From contig JAQGDQ010000996.1 in the NCBI GenBank assembly GCA_030141605.1, forward strand, positions 1 through 64,000: a stretch of DNA of 64,000 nt. The letters run 5' to 3'. A model generated the notes under the pieces. It did not search any database. It saw nothing but the letters and a program-made list of their open reading frames with translations, and was not told the DNA's origin. The stretch comes from Tubiluchus corallicola (Eukaryota > Priapulida > Priapulimorpha > Priapulimorphida > Tubiluchidae). Of this stretch, positions 47,101 through 59,100 are shown one piece after another (the stretch's first letter is position 1; each line of letters opens with the position of its first letter). The position numbers and the translations under genes are program-made.

Positions 47101-50100
47101 GAGTCTAAAACGATGGGAAACGTCGTGGAATAATCGTGAGGACTGCAAGAGAACAAAGGAACATGTGGGCTGGGCCTCGGCCCGAGTCTGCAATAGGCTC
47201 CTGAGTCTCAGTAGAACTCAACTCAACATGGTTATACAGGTCCTAACCGGACACTGTAATCTCCAAAAACATAAAAAAACCACTTGTCGAGCACAATCCG
47301 CGATTTGCCCGAAATGTGGTCAGGAAGACGAAACACCGGACCATCACGTGGGACGATGCACCGCCTACCAGGGTGCTCGTATCAAATGTCTGGGAAATAA
47401 AAATACAACACTTAGAGCAGCTGTAGAGAATTTAAACCTGAAAAAACTAGCGGCGTATCTGAAGCAAGCTGGAAGGCTTGCCGAGTACGACCAATAGACG
47501 TATAGCAGTGAATAATTGCAATGGGCCTGTTGAAGGCCTCAGCAAAGTGTCGGGGGGTGGGATTTCTCCATCCTATACAATCTCCCCGACACCACTGCCC
47601 CCCTAATAATAATGTAGCCATTCCTGCTTACTCAAAATGTAGAGTTATTTATTACTCAGTGGCACGTACTGTCCCGCCAGGCAGAAATTTCACTAAACAA
47701 CGTTGTCATTGATAATTTAGCACAGAGAAATACTTGAACAGACAAGAAACAATTCAATGAGGTAATGAATGTAACAGAGCTTCTCCACACACAGGTTAAA
47801 ATTAAGTTCACCGGCAAAGTAAAATAAAGTAGGATCTACAGCCATGTTAGCCATCTACTTACATTCGTTCACGCGTTGCCTGTTGCTGAGTAATTTTACT
47901 GATACAGCGAAGTCGGTAGTTTTCGTAATGCACATCGCGCGTGATTTCTTTCAAGTCCTGCATATGTGTCCTGAAACGTGAAGGAAACTTATTGATTTTT
48001 GCCACTGTAATCATTAGTTCAGTATAATCTGCAGTGTCACACCAAGCTTAATCTAAAGCACTATGTAAAGTAAAAAAAATAAGCTGGTGAAAATTGGAAC
48101 TTGTTTTAGTAAATTACATATTTTCACAAGAGAAAATAACATCTCTACTCATTCACGGTTCAGTCAGCATTTTAAAGAGAAGGGCACAAAGCTTCTGGTG
48201 ACTTAGTAATAATGCAATAATATAATTTAATTAACTGGTGTGATGTCTTAAACAGAAGTGCAAATACGAAATATAACTGCTTGTGGTGTCTTAGCAGAAA
48301 TGCAAGATTCAGCCTAACTGCTTGTCAGAAATGCGAGATTTCAATTTAACTGTGTGTGGCATCTTAGCAGAAATGTAATCATATAATCTAATGAGGTATT
48401 TCAATACAAAACTTAATACAAGATGAACACACTGTTCATATACTTTTGTCAGTAAAAAAAAATCTCTTGCGATGGAAGAAACTGTTTCAAGTGGCAAGAA
48501 AAATCCATGAACAGATTCTTTAACTTTTCACTAATTACTTAATTGATTCTTGGGGCCATTTTGCAAAGCTGTCAACAGTAATGATGTTCAGTACAGCGCA
48601 AAGTTACCCTATTAAAAATGTCCTCAATTTCGTGAAGTCCGAATGCTTCGAGTTCTCCACTTCAATAATACCCCACGGATACTGTCGACCACGTACGCGT
48701 TTACCGTTCACCTCGATCACCGTGTTGCTGGCGATGACGGCAAATGGAATGGAAGACTGAAAAATAAAAATGGAAAACATGATATAAAAGAATGAAAACA
48801 AAGTACAACAATAGCAATGTTGTATTTTTTATTAAAGCACTTGATCAGCATCGTCGGAATGATAAATTCATAAAGCAGAAGAAAAATTACAATGAGTCAT
48901 ATTTAACGAGAAAGACAAGGGAATTTTAAATCAAGTCCTAAAGTTGAGCTTATTGACAATATAACGTAAATAAAACTTTTGCTTAGTTAGTGAAGTGTGC
49001 ACTACGAATGCTCTGACTATTTTTTTATGCAACATTATCTAAACTGACTCAAAACGATTTACGCTTAAAATGGCAGTGTTAATGGTAAACATAAAAACAT
49101 TGTGACATAAAAAAATTGTGTTTCACTGCATAATTTGTTGTTCTTTATGTAACTGTCATCAGATCTCGTCATTTATGTATAGAAGGGTTGAATTTCTGCC
49201 TTCTATTTAGCTTGCTGTCTGGAGGAGGGTTTAGAGTTTCTATGCTGGAAAACGCTCAATATCGCCTAACTCGAAATATTGCCTCAAAGTCTTGTTTTTG
49301 ATCCGGTAGGATTTGAGCTATGTGGAGTTTACTGTACTAAAGATCGGATAACGGGTATACAGTAGGCAGTGTCAGTAGCCAGCAGTAAAGTCAGAAGTTC
49401 TATGCAAATAAAAAACCTAATAAACATGGAAAACAGACAGGCTTACTTATAAAGTTCTCTGCTGTCTTACTAAACAATATTGACTCTTTTAGGGCTTACG
49501 AACAATATGGAAAAGATGAACTATGTCACAATGCAAACTTGTTAACCTGTTATGCTGAATCAAGGGCTTTGAAGGAAAAGTTGAGTCTTCAGGCAGCCAG
49601 GTTTATTTCAATGTTTGCAAAAAATGTCAATGGGGATTTATTTATAAAAGTGCGATGAGTGCATCATGTAATTAGTAAAATTAATTTAAAGTCGTAATCA
49701 GTTCACACTAGGGCTCTCCCATTTTGAACACCCATTTTCCACCAATGAGCGTCATTCACCAACTAAAGAAAAGCAGCGCACTGTCAATCTCTGTCAAACG
49801 TATAATAAGTTTGCACAAAAAAAAATTGGTAGTCTATTTTGTGAGAGTTTTGCATGAACATTGGGTAAGCTGCAGAAGTTCGAATTAGTTTAAGCAGCGT
49901 ACGCTCATGAAAAGTCTCAAAGTCCACCAGTTGCGTCATAATGTCCAAGTGAATGGTGACTATCACTGCGCCTGAAATATTCTGTTTAGCGGTAATACAA
50001 AATAACTTTATTGCTTTATAGGCGAAAAAGTCTAGATGAATTTAGTAATTAAACTGCAATAAATGCCTCGTGTAACTAGTAAAATCACTTTAAAGTGGCG

Positions 50101-53100
50101 ATCACTTCATGCTTGGGCGCTCCCATTTTCAATGCGCGTTTAAGGAAAGCCACGATGCGTTTACGAAGAGTCATGAAGTCTCACAGTTACGTCATGATTT
50201 TCAAGTGAATGGTGGCAAACATCACGCATGAAAATTTCTATTCAGAGGTAGTATATTTTAAATTTATACTTCATAGGCAGTTCCTTGCAAATTTCTTTGC
50301 ATACTTTTCTAAGTTTAAGAGATAAGAGTAATATAAACCCAAGATGCTAAATGACTTGACTTTTCCTTTAATGAGCAACCAATTATGGTTTAAATTAAGC
50401 GAACCTTCATTGAACGATCTTGCTGGATAAATTCATCGTCTTCGTCACTATCACACTCTGGGAATGTATAGATTTGTATTTTATGCTTGGAAATTTCTTG
50501 CACAACCTAAAATTAATAAATAATAAATTGATAAACTTCAAAAATTAAGAAAGGAAAATTATATTACAATTAAAGCACCAAAACTGTCGTCAAAATTATT
50601 CAATGACAAATCTTCGTAATAGCAGCAAGTAATTCTGTTTAATTAATTATACAAAGTTGTCATCATTTTGCATTTGAAATATTGAACCAGTAGTTGCCAT
50701 GGTTACTCTGTGGCTAGTTTTTAATAAAGTCTAATACTGTAGATTCCCTACCCGTTCTTTTAACTTTTTCAGTTCAGCCGGTGTAAGAACATCCGCTTTG
50801 GCAATGATTGGCACCAGGTTTACTTTATCATGCAGGTGTTTCATGAATTCCACATCTACCTGCCGAAGACTAAAAAAACAAAGACACGTTGTACAATTAT
50901 TTCTGTCGCATTGCTATGCATACTGTAGAATGTTGTACAACCCAAGAAGTTGACACGACGTGACACGATGCATTGCAAAACTCATTAACTGAAAATTACT
51001 AAATTTACAAGACACTTGGAATGAATCCATTGCAATGTCACTTTTGTCAGGATTTCGAATTTTTGAAGTGCAGTTTAATAGATAAACTATTGTTCATTAC
51101 ATAAACAAATTAACAATAAGCAGGCCGTCGAGAAAATATTCGGCCCCCTCCCTCACCTGTACATGGGCAGGAAGACTATAAAATATAATAATATTCAATA
51201 ATCCTTATGTCTTAATATCTGAAGTATGTTTATTCACAGTGAACCATGATACGTCCCAGTTCATTTTCTGCTCAATAAAGGGGATTTTTTGGCCTTTTCC
51301 CTGCAAAACAACGAGTAACTTCGTCAAAATTGACTTTCATTGTAAGTTCAGCTTCAGTACTCAAATCTTTCCATGTCTACTAGCCATCACTGTGTCATTG
51401 TGGGCCTATGAGCGCTCTGCTGAGGCAACAGTTGCAGGTATTGTAAGAAGAATACGCATTTGTAGGTAAGCATCTGATTCAGATCGGCACGAATACTGGT
51501 CATGCCAATCTAAAAAATTAAATATTTATGGACCCCAGGATCTCACGGGCCTGGGCTAATGTACCGGCAGCACCCCCCTCTCCTTGGGCCTGGCAATGAC
51601 AGTAGAAAATCATCATCTAAAAAGTTTGATAAACATATTGCAATGCAATACAGAAACCAGTGAACACAATCATCAGGCACTTGTAAAAGAAGGAAAATTC
51701 TTCATCATGTAACAAGGAAGGATTATTTTACTTAAAGCATACATAGAGAAAGACAGATGCAAATGCTTAGAAATACATGTCCATCATCATCCTGCCCAGG
51801 AAAGCACTGACAGCATATGTACTCTTAACAACTAAACTGTATTTAAAATAAAATGTTTATTGATAAAAAAATTTCATGCCGGGCATCAGAGAAATGGGAT
51901 ACTTGCAAGAACATCTTTAGTTTGTACTACTTAGAAATATTGTTTGCTCAGTCTTACCCGTGCCCATAAGGTGAGATGAAGTAAAGACAACAGTGCACTC
52001 TATTATCTACGATGTTTTTCCTGTTTAACCCGCTCTCATCCTTGAAATACTGCTCAAACGACTCCTCTATGTAGTTGTGTATCGGCTGCCAACTGAAAAA
52101 TACAAACAAAATTAGGATCATCATTATTGTTGGTGGTGGTGGCACGTGACAACAACAACAACAACAGCATTGTTACAGCAACAACAGTGATTACAATGAT
52201 GACAAAAGGCGACGGCAATAATTAGCTAATGGTGACACAAAGGAAAGCAATTATGACAATGACAACAACAAGAGCAAAAAGTATGATGGTGCAACAATGA
52301 CAGCAGCAGCAACAGTAACAGCAAATATGATGACAGTGATGGTAATGTTGACAACAGCATAAAGATTATGATGATAACAGTGACAGTGAGATATGGCACA
52401 TTACATTGTGCCATACATGTTTATGGAGTGTAACAGACCAATCTGCATAAAACCACCAATCAAGTTCAGCTTTATACATAGCCAGCAAGCACATCAAAGT
52501 ACAGTGATGTCAAAGCACAGTGATGTAACTAACCAATCAAATCAAAGTACAGTGATGTAACTAACCAATGAAATCAAAGTATAGTGACGCAACTAACCAA
52601 TCAAATCAAAGTACATGTGACGACCACTGGCACCATTTTTGACTCTCTATGGTGTATTGTATAAAAGAATAAATAGTTTTGTCAGGAATGCAAAATAGGG
52701 GTTGCCTTTTACTTTATCCGAGCACGCCAGAGTTCATCACATGTGGATAAAAACAATTTTTAATACTAATTTTTTTAAGGCAAGGGGTTTTTATCCAGAC
52801 TTTTTTAACGAGGGTCCTAGTAGTTTGATTAAAACTGATGCTATTTTAGGCCATTATAATTTGTACTTAGAAATGACGAGGACGAACAGGAGGACAAACA
52901 AACGTTATTGCTTTGTTTATAAAAAAACGTGTAAAAATTATTTAGTGGTAATTTCAAAAATAATATTTCTACAAATCACTTACATACATACATATAACGC
53001 AAGAATTCAGTTAACCCCATCCCAGGTATAATAGGAAGAGAGGAGAGGATAATTACCGAAGAGTTCCATTGTCGCTGCAGCTGTACCAATGGGCTAGCCT

Positions 53101-56100
53101 CAGGTCGTGATACCGTGGGTCCAGTTATCCAGGATCACATCTCAAGAATCAAGAAACCACACTGCTGGGGCTCACGCATTGCAGACTCCACCACCAGGGT
53201 GTTAGAAACACGGATCCAGGGTCTCGAAACGTCTCCGTTTACTCCTATACTGTAGGAGTCAGCAAATGACGGAGGAAAGGAGAAAAGTTCCTCGTTCCCA
53301 GTCTTCAACTAGGCAACCTCCTTAGGCAGTTCCAAACTCCACCCAACAACCGTCATGATCTACGTGGCCAGATTACGAACACGACGAAGTTTCCTGCATA
53401 CTAGTAACACTGCCTAGGAACCGTTTGGTTTCCTCTCAGAGAAATTTGATTACACTGAGAACACCAAAACTAGCGAACTCATTATGAGATCTCAAAAGTT
53501 ACGAGACCTCAAACCTGCTGCAACAAAACGCGTAGCTTCAAAAACAGCTCAAACCCGCAATGGCGACAGTAAGGAAAAATCACGGTTCAATGCTTTTCCA
53601 GGAGCGCGAAAATTATCCTGTAACCATTCAAGACATGTGACAGGAAGATCGCCATCAAACAGGGAAAAGGGGAGAGGTATTAAAGGATGGACAGAAAACC
53701 AACCCAAACATAAAAAAGAAATGAATATTTTATTTGGAGTACAAAATGAACTTTAGCATAATTTTAATACGGACGAGGACGTCTGTGACGTCACAGAAGC
53801 CCTCCCCCAAGAGTGTGGTAACACTCTTAACCAATGGACGTATTAAAAGTATCTGGAGTGCATTTTGGTACAACATACATACATCATGGACACAATGCCA
53901 CAGATCCTAACTACTATATTGGAACAGGGGTCACAAATCTCTATTACTATTAAAAGTATATACAATAGCACACACAAAAAGAAACAAAAAAAAAATTGCA
54001 ACTGACAGGTCATTGAACCAATATGAAAAGAATTGGTAATGGTAATGTCAATCATTGCATTACAAAATTACAATATAACTCAAAAGAACGTCACCAAAGT
54101 TTAGTACTTGCACAAACACAGTTCACAAAATTCTCCTGAGAGAAGCCGAAAGAAGATACCCTAAAATGGTTATATAAATCACATTAAAGGTTAAATGTAC
54201 ATGGTACTAAAAATACACTGCTAGCAGATTTTAACAGTGTGAGTGCTCAATGATCACACTGGGCTTCAACTCAAACATGGATATGTCCTCAAAGCAGGAA
54301 ATCCTAGCTATGATTAACAATAACAATGTCGTCTCACAAACAACAAGAATTGTAACCAAACATCGCTCAACGTCCTTCCATATGAATACAAGGAAGGGTG
54401 ACTACGATAAGAGCAAATTGTGAAGAGTAATTTGTATTTGGTAACAATAAAGTAAGAGAAAAACTCTCACCTACCTAATGACTACACAGTAATACAAATA
54501 ATTTTCATATTCGTCAGTGCAGCTAGAATTAGCAACAATAAACATCAACTAAAGCATCTATATACATCACTACTACAAGAATTCCATTACATCAATATAT
54601 AAATCGTGAAAGTGTCAAGTGACTCAATGTGAGCCAAAAATCAATGTTTAACGCTAAAAACAAGACTATCAGATACTATGCGATCTACGCAAGGGAAGAA
54701 GCGTTCTCCATTTTTGAATTACAAACGCGACAGAGCATCCGCAACTCTGTTTTCACAACCAGGGACATGTTCTATATCAAATGCATATTCACTCAATTTA
54801 AGTGCCCAGTGGCATAATCTACGATTTTTCGTTTTCATTTTATCTAATGCAAGCAAACTGCGCTGATCAGTACGAACAGTAAAATGTCGACCTTCCAAGT
54901 AGTATCTTAGTTTCTCAACACTGAACACTACACTCAAACATTCAAGCTCCACCACAGAGTACCTAGTCTCTGGCTGAGTCAACTTGCGACTAATATATGT
55001 TATTGGCACTTCAGCTAACCCGTCTCCCTTATCTTGAGACAGAACAGCCCCTAAACCGATAAAGCTAGCATCAGTGGTTAGGTAAAAGGGCTTAGTAAAG
55101 TCTGGTGAATGGAGTACGGACTCGGAAGATAATGCATCTTGAAGCTGACGAAAGCTACTTTCAGTGGCCTCAGTCCACTCAACTTGGACGGGGGCATACT
55201 TTTCAGTAAGAGCATGGAGAGGCGCAGCGATGCTACTAAAATGGGGGATAAAACGCCTATAAAAACTGACCATACCCAAAAACCTGCGCACCTGCGTTTT
55301 TGTCTGTGGGCGCAAAAATTGACGTATCCGTTCCACTTTGGATAATTGTGGTTTAAGTCTATTTTTCCCCCACTACATATCCCAGGAATTCGACTTCCTG
55401 TTGTGCAAAATGACATTTTTTAGGTTTAACTGTCACTCCAGCCTTGCGAATGTTGTAAAGTGTGTAATCAACATGCTTTAAATGATCAGTCCAGTTTGGA
55501 GATTTAATGATAACATCATCAATATACCCACTAGAACAATATGAAACCGGATCTAATATGCGGTCAATAAGAGACTGAGCCGAGGCTGCAGCATTCATTA
55601 ACCCAAAAGGCATAACAGTAAACTCAAATTTACCGAAATTAGTAACAAAGGCTGAAACAGGCTGAGATTCCGGGGCCAATTCAATTTGCCAATAGGCTTT
55701 TGACAAATCTAGAGTTGATATCCACTTTGCGCCATTAAGATCATCAATCATGTCGTCTGGACGTGGTGTTGGATAAGGTGAAAATATTGTTCTCTTGTTC
55801 AAGGCTCTGTAATCAACACATGGACGCCACTGGCTAACACCATCCATAGGAGGCTTGGGAACAACTAGCATTGGAGATGAATACTCGGAATCCGAACGAC
55901 GAATGACACCCAAATCTAACATATCTTTGATTTCTTTACGGATAATATCTAAACGAGCTTGCGGTACTCGATAAGAATGCTGTTGGACAGGGGTCTTGTC
56001 ATGAAGGTTAATGTAATGTTGAACCAATTTTGTTCTGCCGGGAAGATCGGTAAACATCTGGGGGTATGAATGGAATATGTTCCTCATTTGTTCCTTAGCT

Positions 56101-59100
56101 TCCTCAGATAAATAGTCAGGCAATTCGACATCCTCCACAGATTGTGTGGCAACTGCAGTTGGGAAAAATGCATACTCTGGAAGATCACAAGCTTCGGTTT
56201 TGCCAGAACCTATCTTGTTACAAGTCTCTTCAACTTCTTGCCAGTTAATAGAAGCATCATCCCTGTCTTCATTGTGTAGAGCCATAAGAACAAGTTCTTC
56301 TTCTCTATCAATGTAAGCTTTAAGTCTGTTAGCATGAAACGTACTTAAGCTTCTCCTACTTCCAGGCTTACCTAGCTTGACTCGATAAGTGCATTCAGAG
56401 AGTTTGTCAACTATGGGGTATGGACCACGCCATGTAGTTGCCATCTTACTACCCTTTTTCATCCGTTGAACAAGGACTTTATCACCAATATTGAAACTAC
56501 GTTGCTTAGATACACGATCAAACCAAGATTTTTGAGCAAGTTTAGCCCTCCTAAGAGAATTGTGTGCATCCTCTAAGGTTTCATCCAATGTGTTTATGAT
56601 ACGGGAGACGTAGTCATCCACGTCTTCCAGCTCAGGTGGTTTCTCACAACCCCACCGCTCTTTCAGCATAGCTAAAGGGCCCCGCAGTGGGTAACCAAAA
56701 ACTAATTCATTGGGGGAGTAATGAGTAGATTCCTGGGGAACTTCACGATAGGCAAACAGAACGAATGGAATAGCCAAATCCCAAGGAAGGTGGGGATGAT
56801 CTTGAATAAGTTTTCTGATAGAGGCTTTGAGTGTGGAATTGTATCGTTCAACAAGACCATTGGTTGAAGGGGCATAAGCAGAAGTATAGATACCTTTGAC
56901 CCCAAGCTGTTCTTCCAACTGCTGAGTAAGCTTGGAAGTGAACTGAGTTCCTCTATCAGTCAGTATTTCTTTTGGAATGCCATATCTGCAGCAAAATTCT
57001 ACCAGTTTGCTTAGAATAGTTGTTGTTTCAATATTCGGGATGGGATAGCAATCCGGATAACGAGTGGCGTGATCTACAATCACTAAAGCGTACTTATTCC
57101 CATCTGGAGTACGACTAAGAGGACCTATGATGTCCATGCCAATGCGGAAAAATGGCTGCTTTGGTATTGGTAAAGGACGGAGAGGAAGCCTATCACCTTT
57201 CTGTAAACGACCATTTTTCTGACATGAAGGGCAAGAACGGCAGTAACTCCGCACAGCGTGTTTTATCTTGGGCCAAATGTATTCCATAAGAATACGGTCT
57301 GCTGTTTTCCTAATGCCTAGGTGACCCGCCATTTTGTTATCATGAGCAATTTCAAGGACTTGGCGCCGACGAGATTTAGGAAGAACTAAAAGTTCTCTAG
57401 GTTTGCCAGCCTTAGTGTGCTTACAGAGATAATAAAGCATTCCATCTTTAAGGAAATATCCTTTTCCATTCTGCTCTGCAATTTCAAATGTTGTAGCGTG
57501 ATCAATGTAGTTTGCTAATGAAGGGTCATTATGTTGTTCTTGTTTGAGTTGTTCAAACGAGACAGTAATCAACTGAGCCTGCTCTTGTTTGAATTGTTCT
57601 AGGTTAGAATGTTCTTGTGTAGAATATGTACTGTGTTCAAGTTGTTTATGTAACTCTTGATCACGTACTGCTTTAGCCTGCAGTTCTGCAGCTTTTGTAC
57701 GTGTAACTGCAAAACTATCAGAGATTTGTGGATCGCTAGACAATTTCGATTGTTCGTTGTCTGAGATTTGTGTATTATTTCCAGCTGGGCCTTCATGAAG
57801 GTTTGATTCATCATTGGGTGTAAAAGGCCTCAGTGTAGATAAATAATCATTGCCCAATAAAAGCTCTGCTGGGAGGTCAGACATCACACTAACTGTAAGC
57901 CAACCAGCGAAGTTAGGACCTACAACTTTAATCTCTGCTGTACGACATGGCTCGACATGACCATGCACATATCTAACAGGTTTAGGGTCAGACTTCAGAT
58001 ACTGATCTTTATCAACAAAACGTGGGTGGATCATAGAAACTGTGGCACCACTGTCTCTTTGCCCCAAAACAGGAATGTCATTCACAAGAGCCTCAAACAT
58101 AAACGGTATATTATTAACTGGAATGTCTTGAAGTTTGTTAGAACTAGTGTATGTTGATTCATGATCACAACTACCAAACAAAGTCTTAACCGGAGTCCCA
58201 GTTTTATTTCTGCTGGTTTTGTTTGCCTTGTTAACAGTATTAGTTGCATTTTGCCCATTGTTATTTTGGTGATTGTTACGCTGTGATGCTTGGCACTCTG
58301 GTCTTCTGTGACCAGGCTTACCACATTTATAACAAACTATCTTCTGTTTGTCATCAAGTTTATTATCAGAAACGTTTACTAAGGTATTGTTATTGTAAAG
58401 TTGTTTCTGAGAAAATTTTCCTGTTTTCCAGGGAGTAAAAGAGTGATTCCTAGAGTCAACCTCCTTGGAGCTAATAAATTTGTCAGCCTCCATGGCCATT
58501 TCAAGGCCATTCTCAAATTCATGTCTCTTTAGCCATGTTCGGACATCAGATGTTAAATTATCCATAAACTGTTCCATAGCCATGGCTTCAAAAAGCTTGG
58601 AATAGGAATCAACAGCATTAATTGCTTCACAGAAATCGGTTAATGCACGAACCACTTTTAACCAATACTGATGACATGTTTCGTTGTGACCCTTAGTAAG
58701 AGCCCTAAAGCGTTTCCGGTAAGCATCTGTTGTTAAAATGTAAGCAGCTAAAAGAGACTTCCTTACATAAGAATAATCTTTAATATGCTCCTTAGGTATT
58801 TGCTGATATGCGTCAGCAGCTCGGCCAGATAGAGCAGGACCTAAAAGGGCAGACCAATTTGCCTCGGGAATATCATTAGATGTAGCACATGATTCAAACC
58901 AATTCAAATATCTCTGAATGTCATCAGAAGATTCACGAAAACCTCGGACTTTCATTCTATTAGATGGGTTGGCAGGTACAACACAAGTATTTGTCAAAGC
59001 CGTACTTCTGTTTAAAAGTTCTAATTTCCTTAACTCAAATTCCATCTCTTCCTTGCGCATGCGCTCAGCACGTTCACCTTGTTCTTTTTCATGCTGCAAA

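Larger units (their letters stand above)
42025..47609 (+). mobile_element. Full-length RNase H-bearing (I-like) LINE in septin intron
   Basis: A 5.6 kb non-LTR retrotransposon, antisense to the septin gene, with ORF1, ORF2 and a 3' end of short TAA repeats, as in Drosophila I-type elements. Exact 12-bp flanking duplications show a complete insertion. It lies in the intron between septin exons 47,863-47,970 and 41,733-41,811. A single frameshift interrupts ORF2. Confidence 0.9.
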
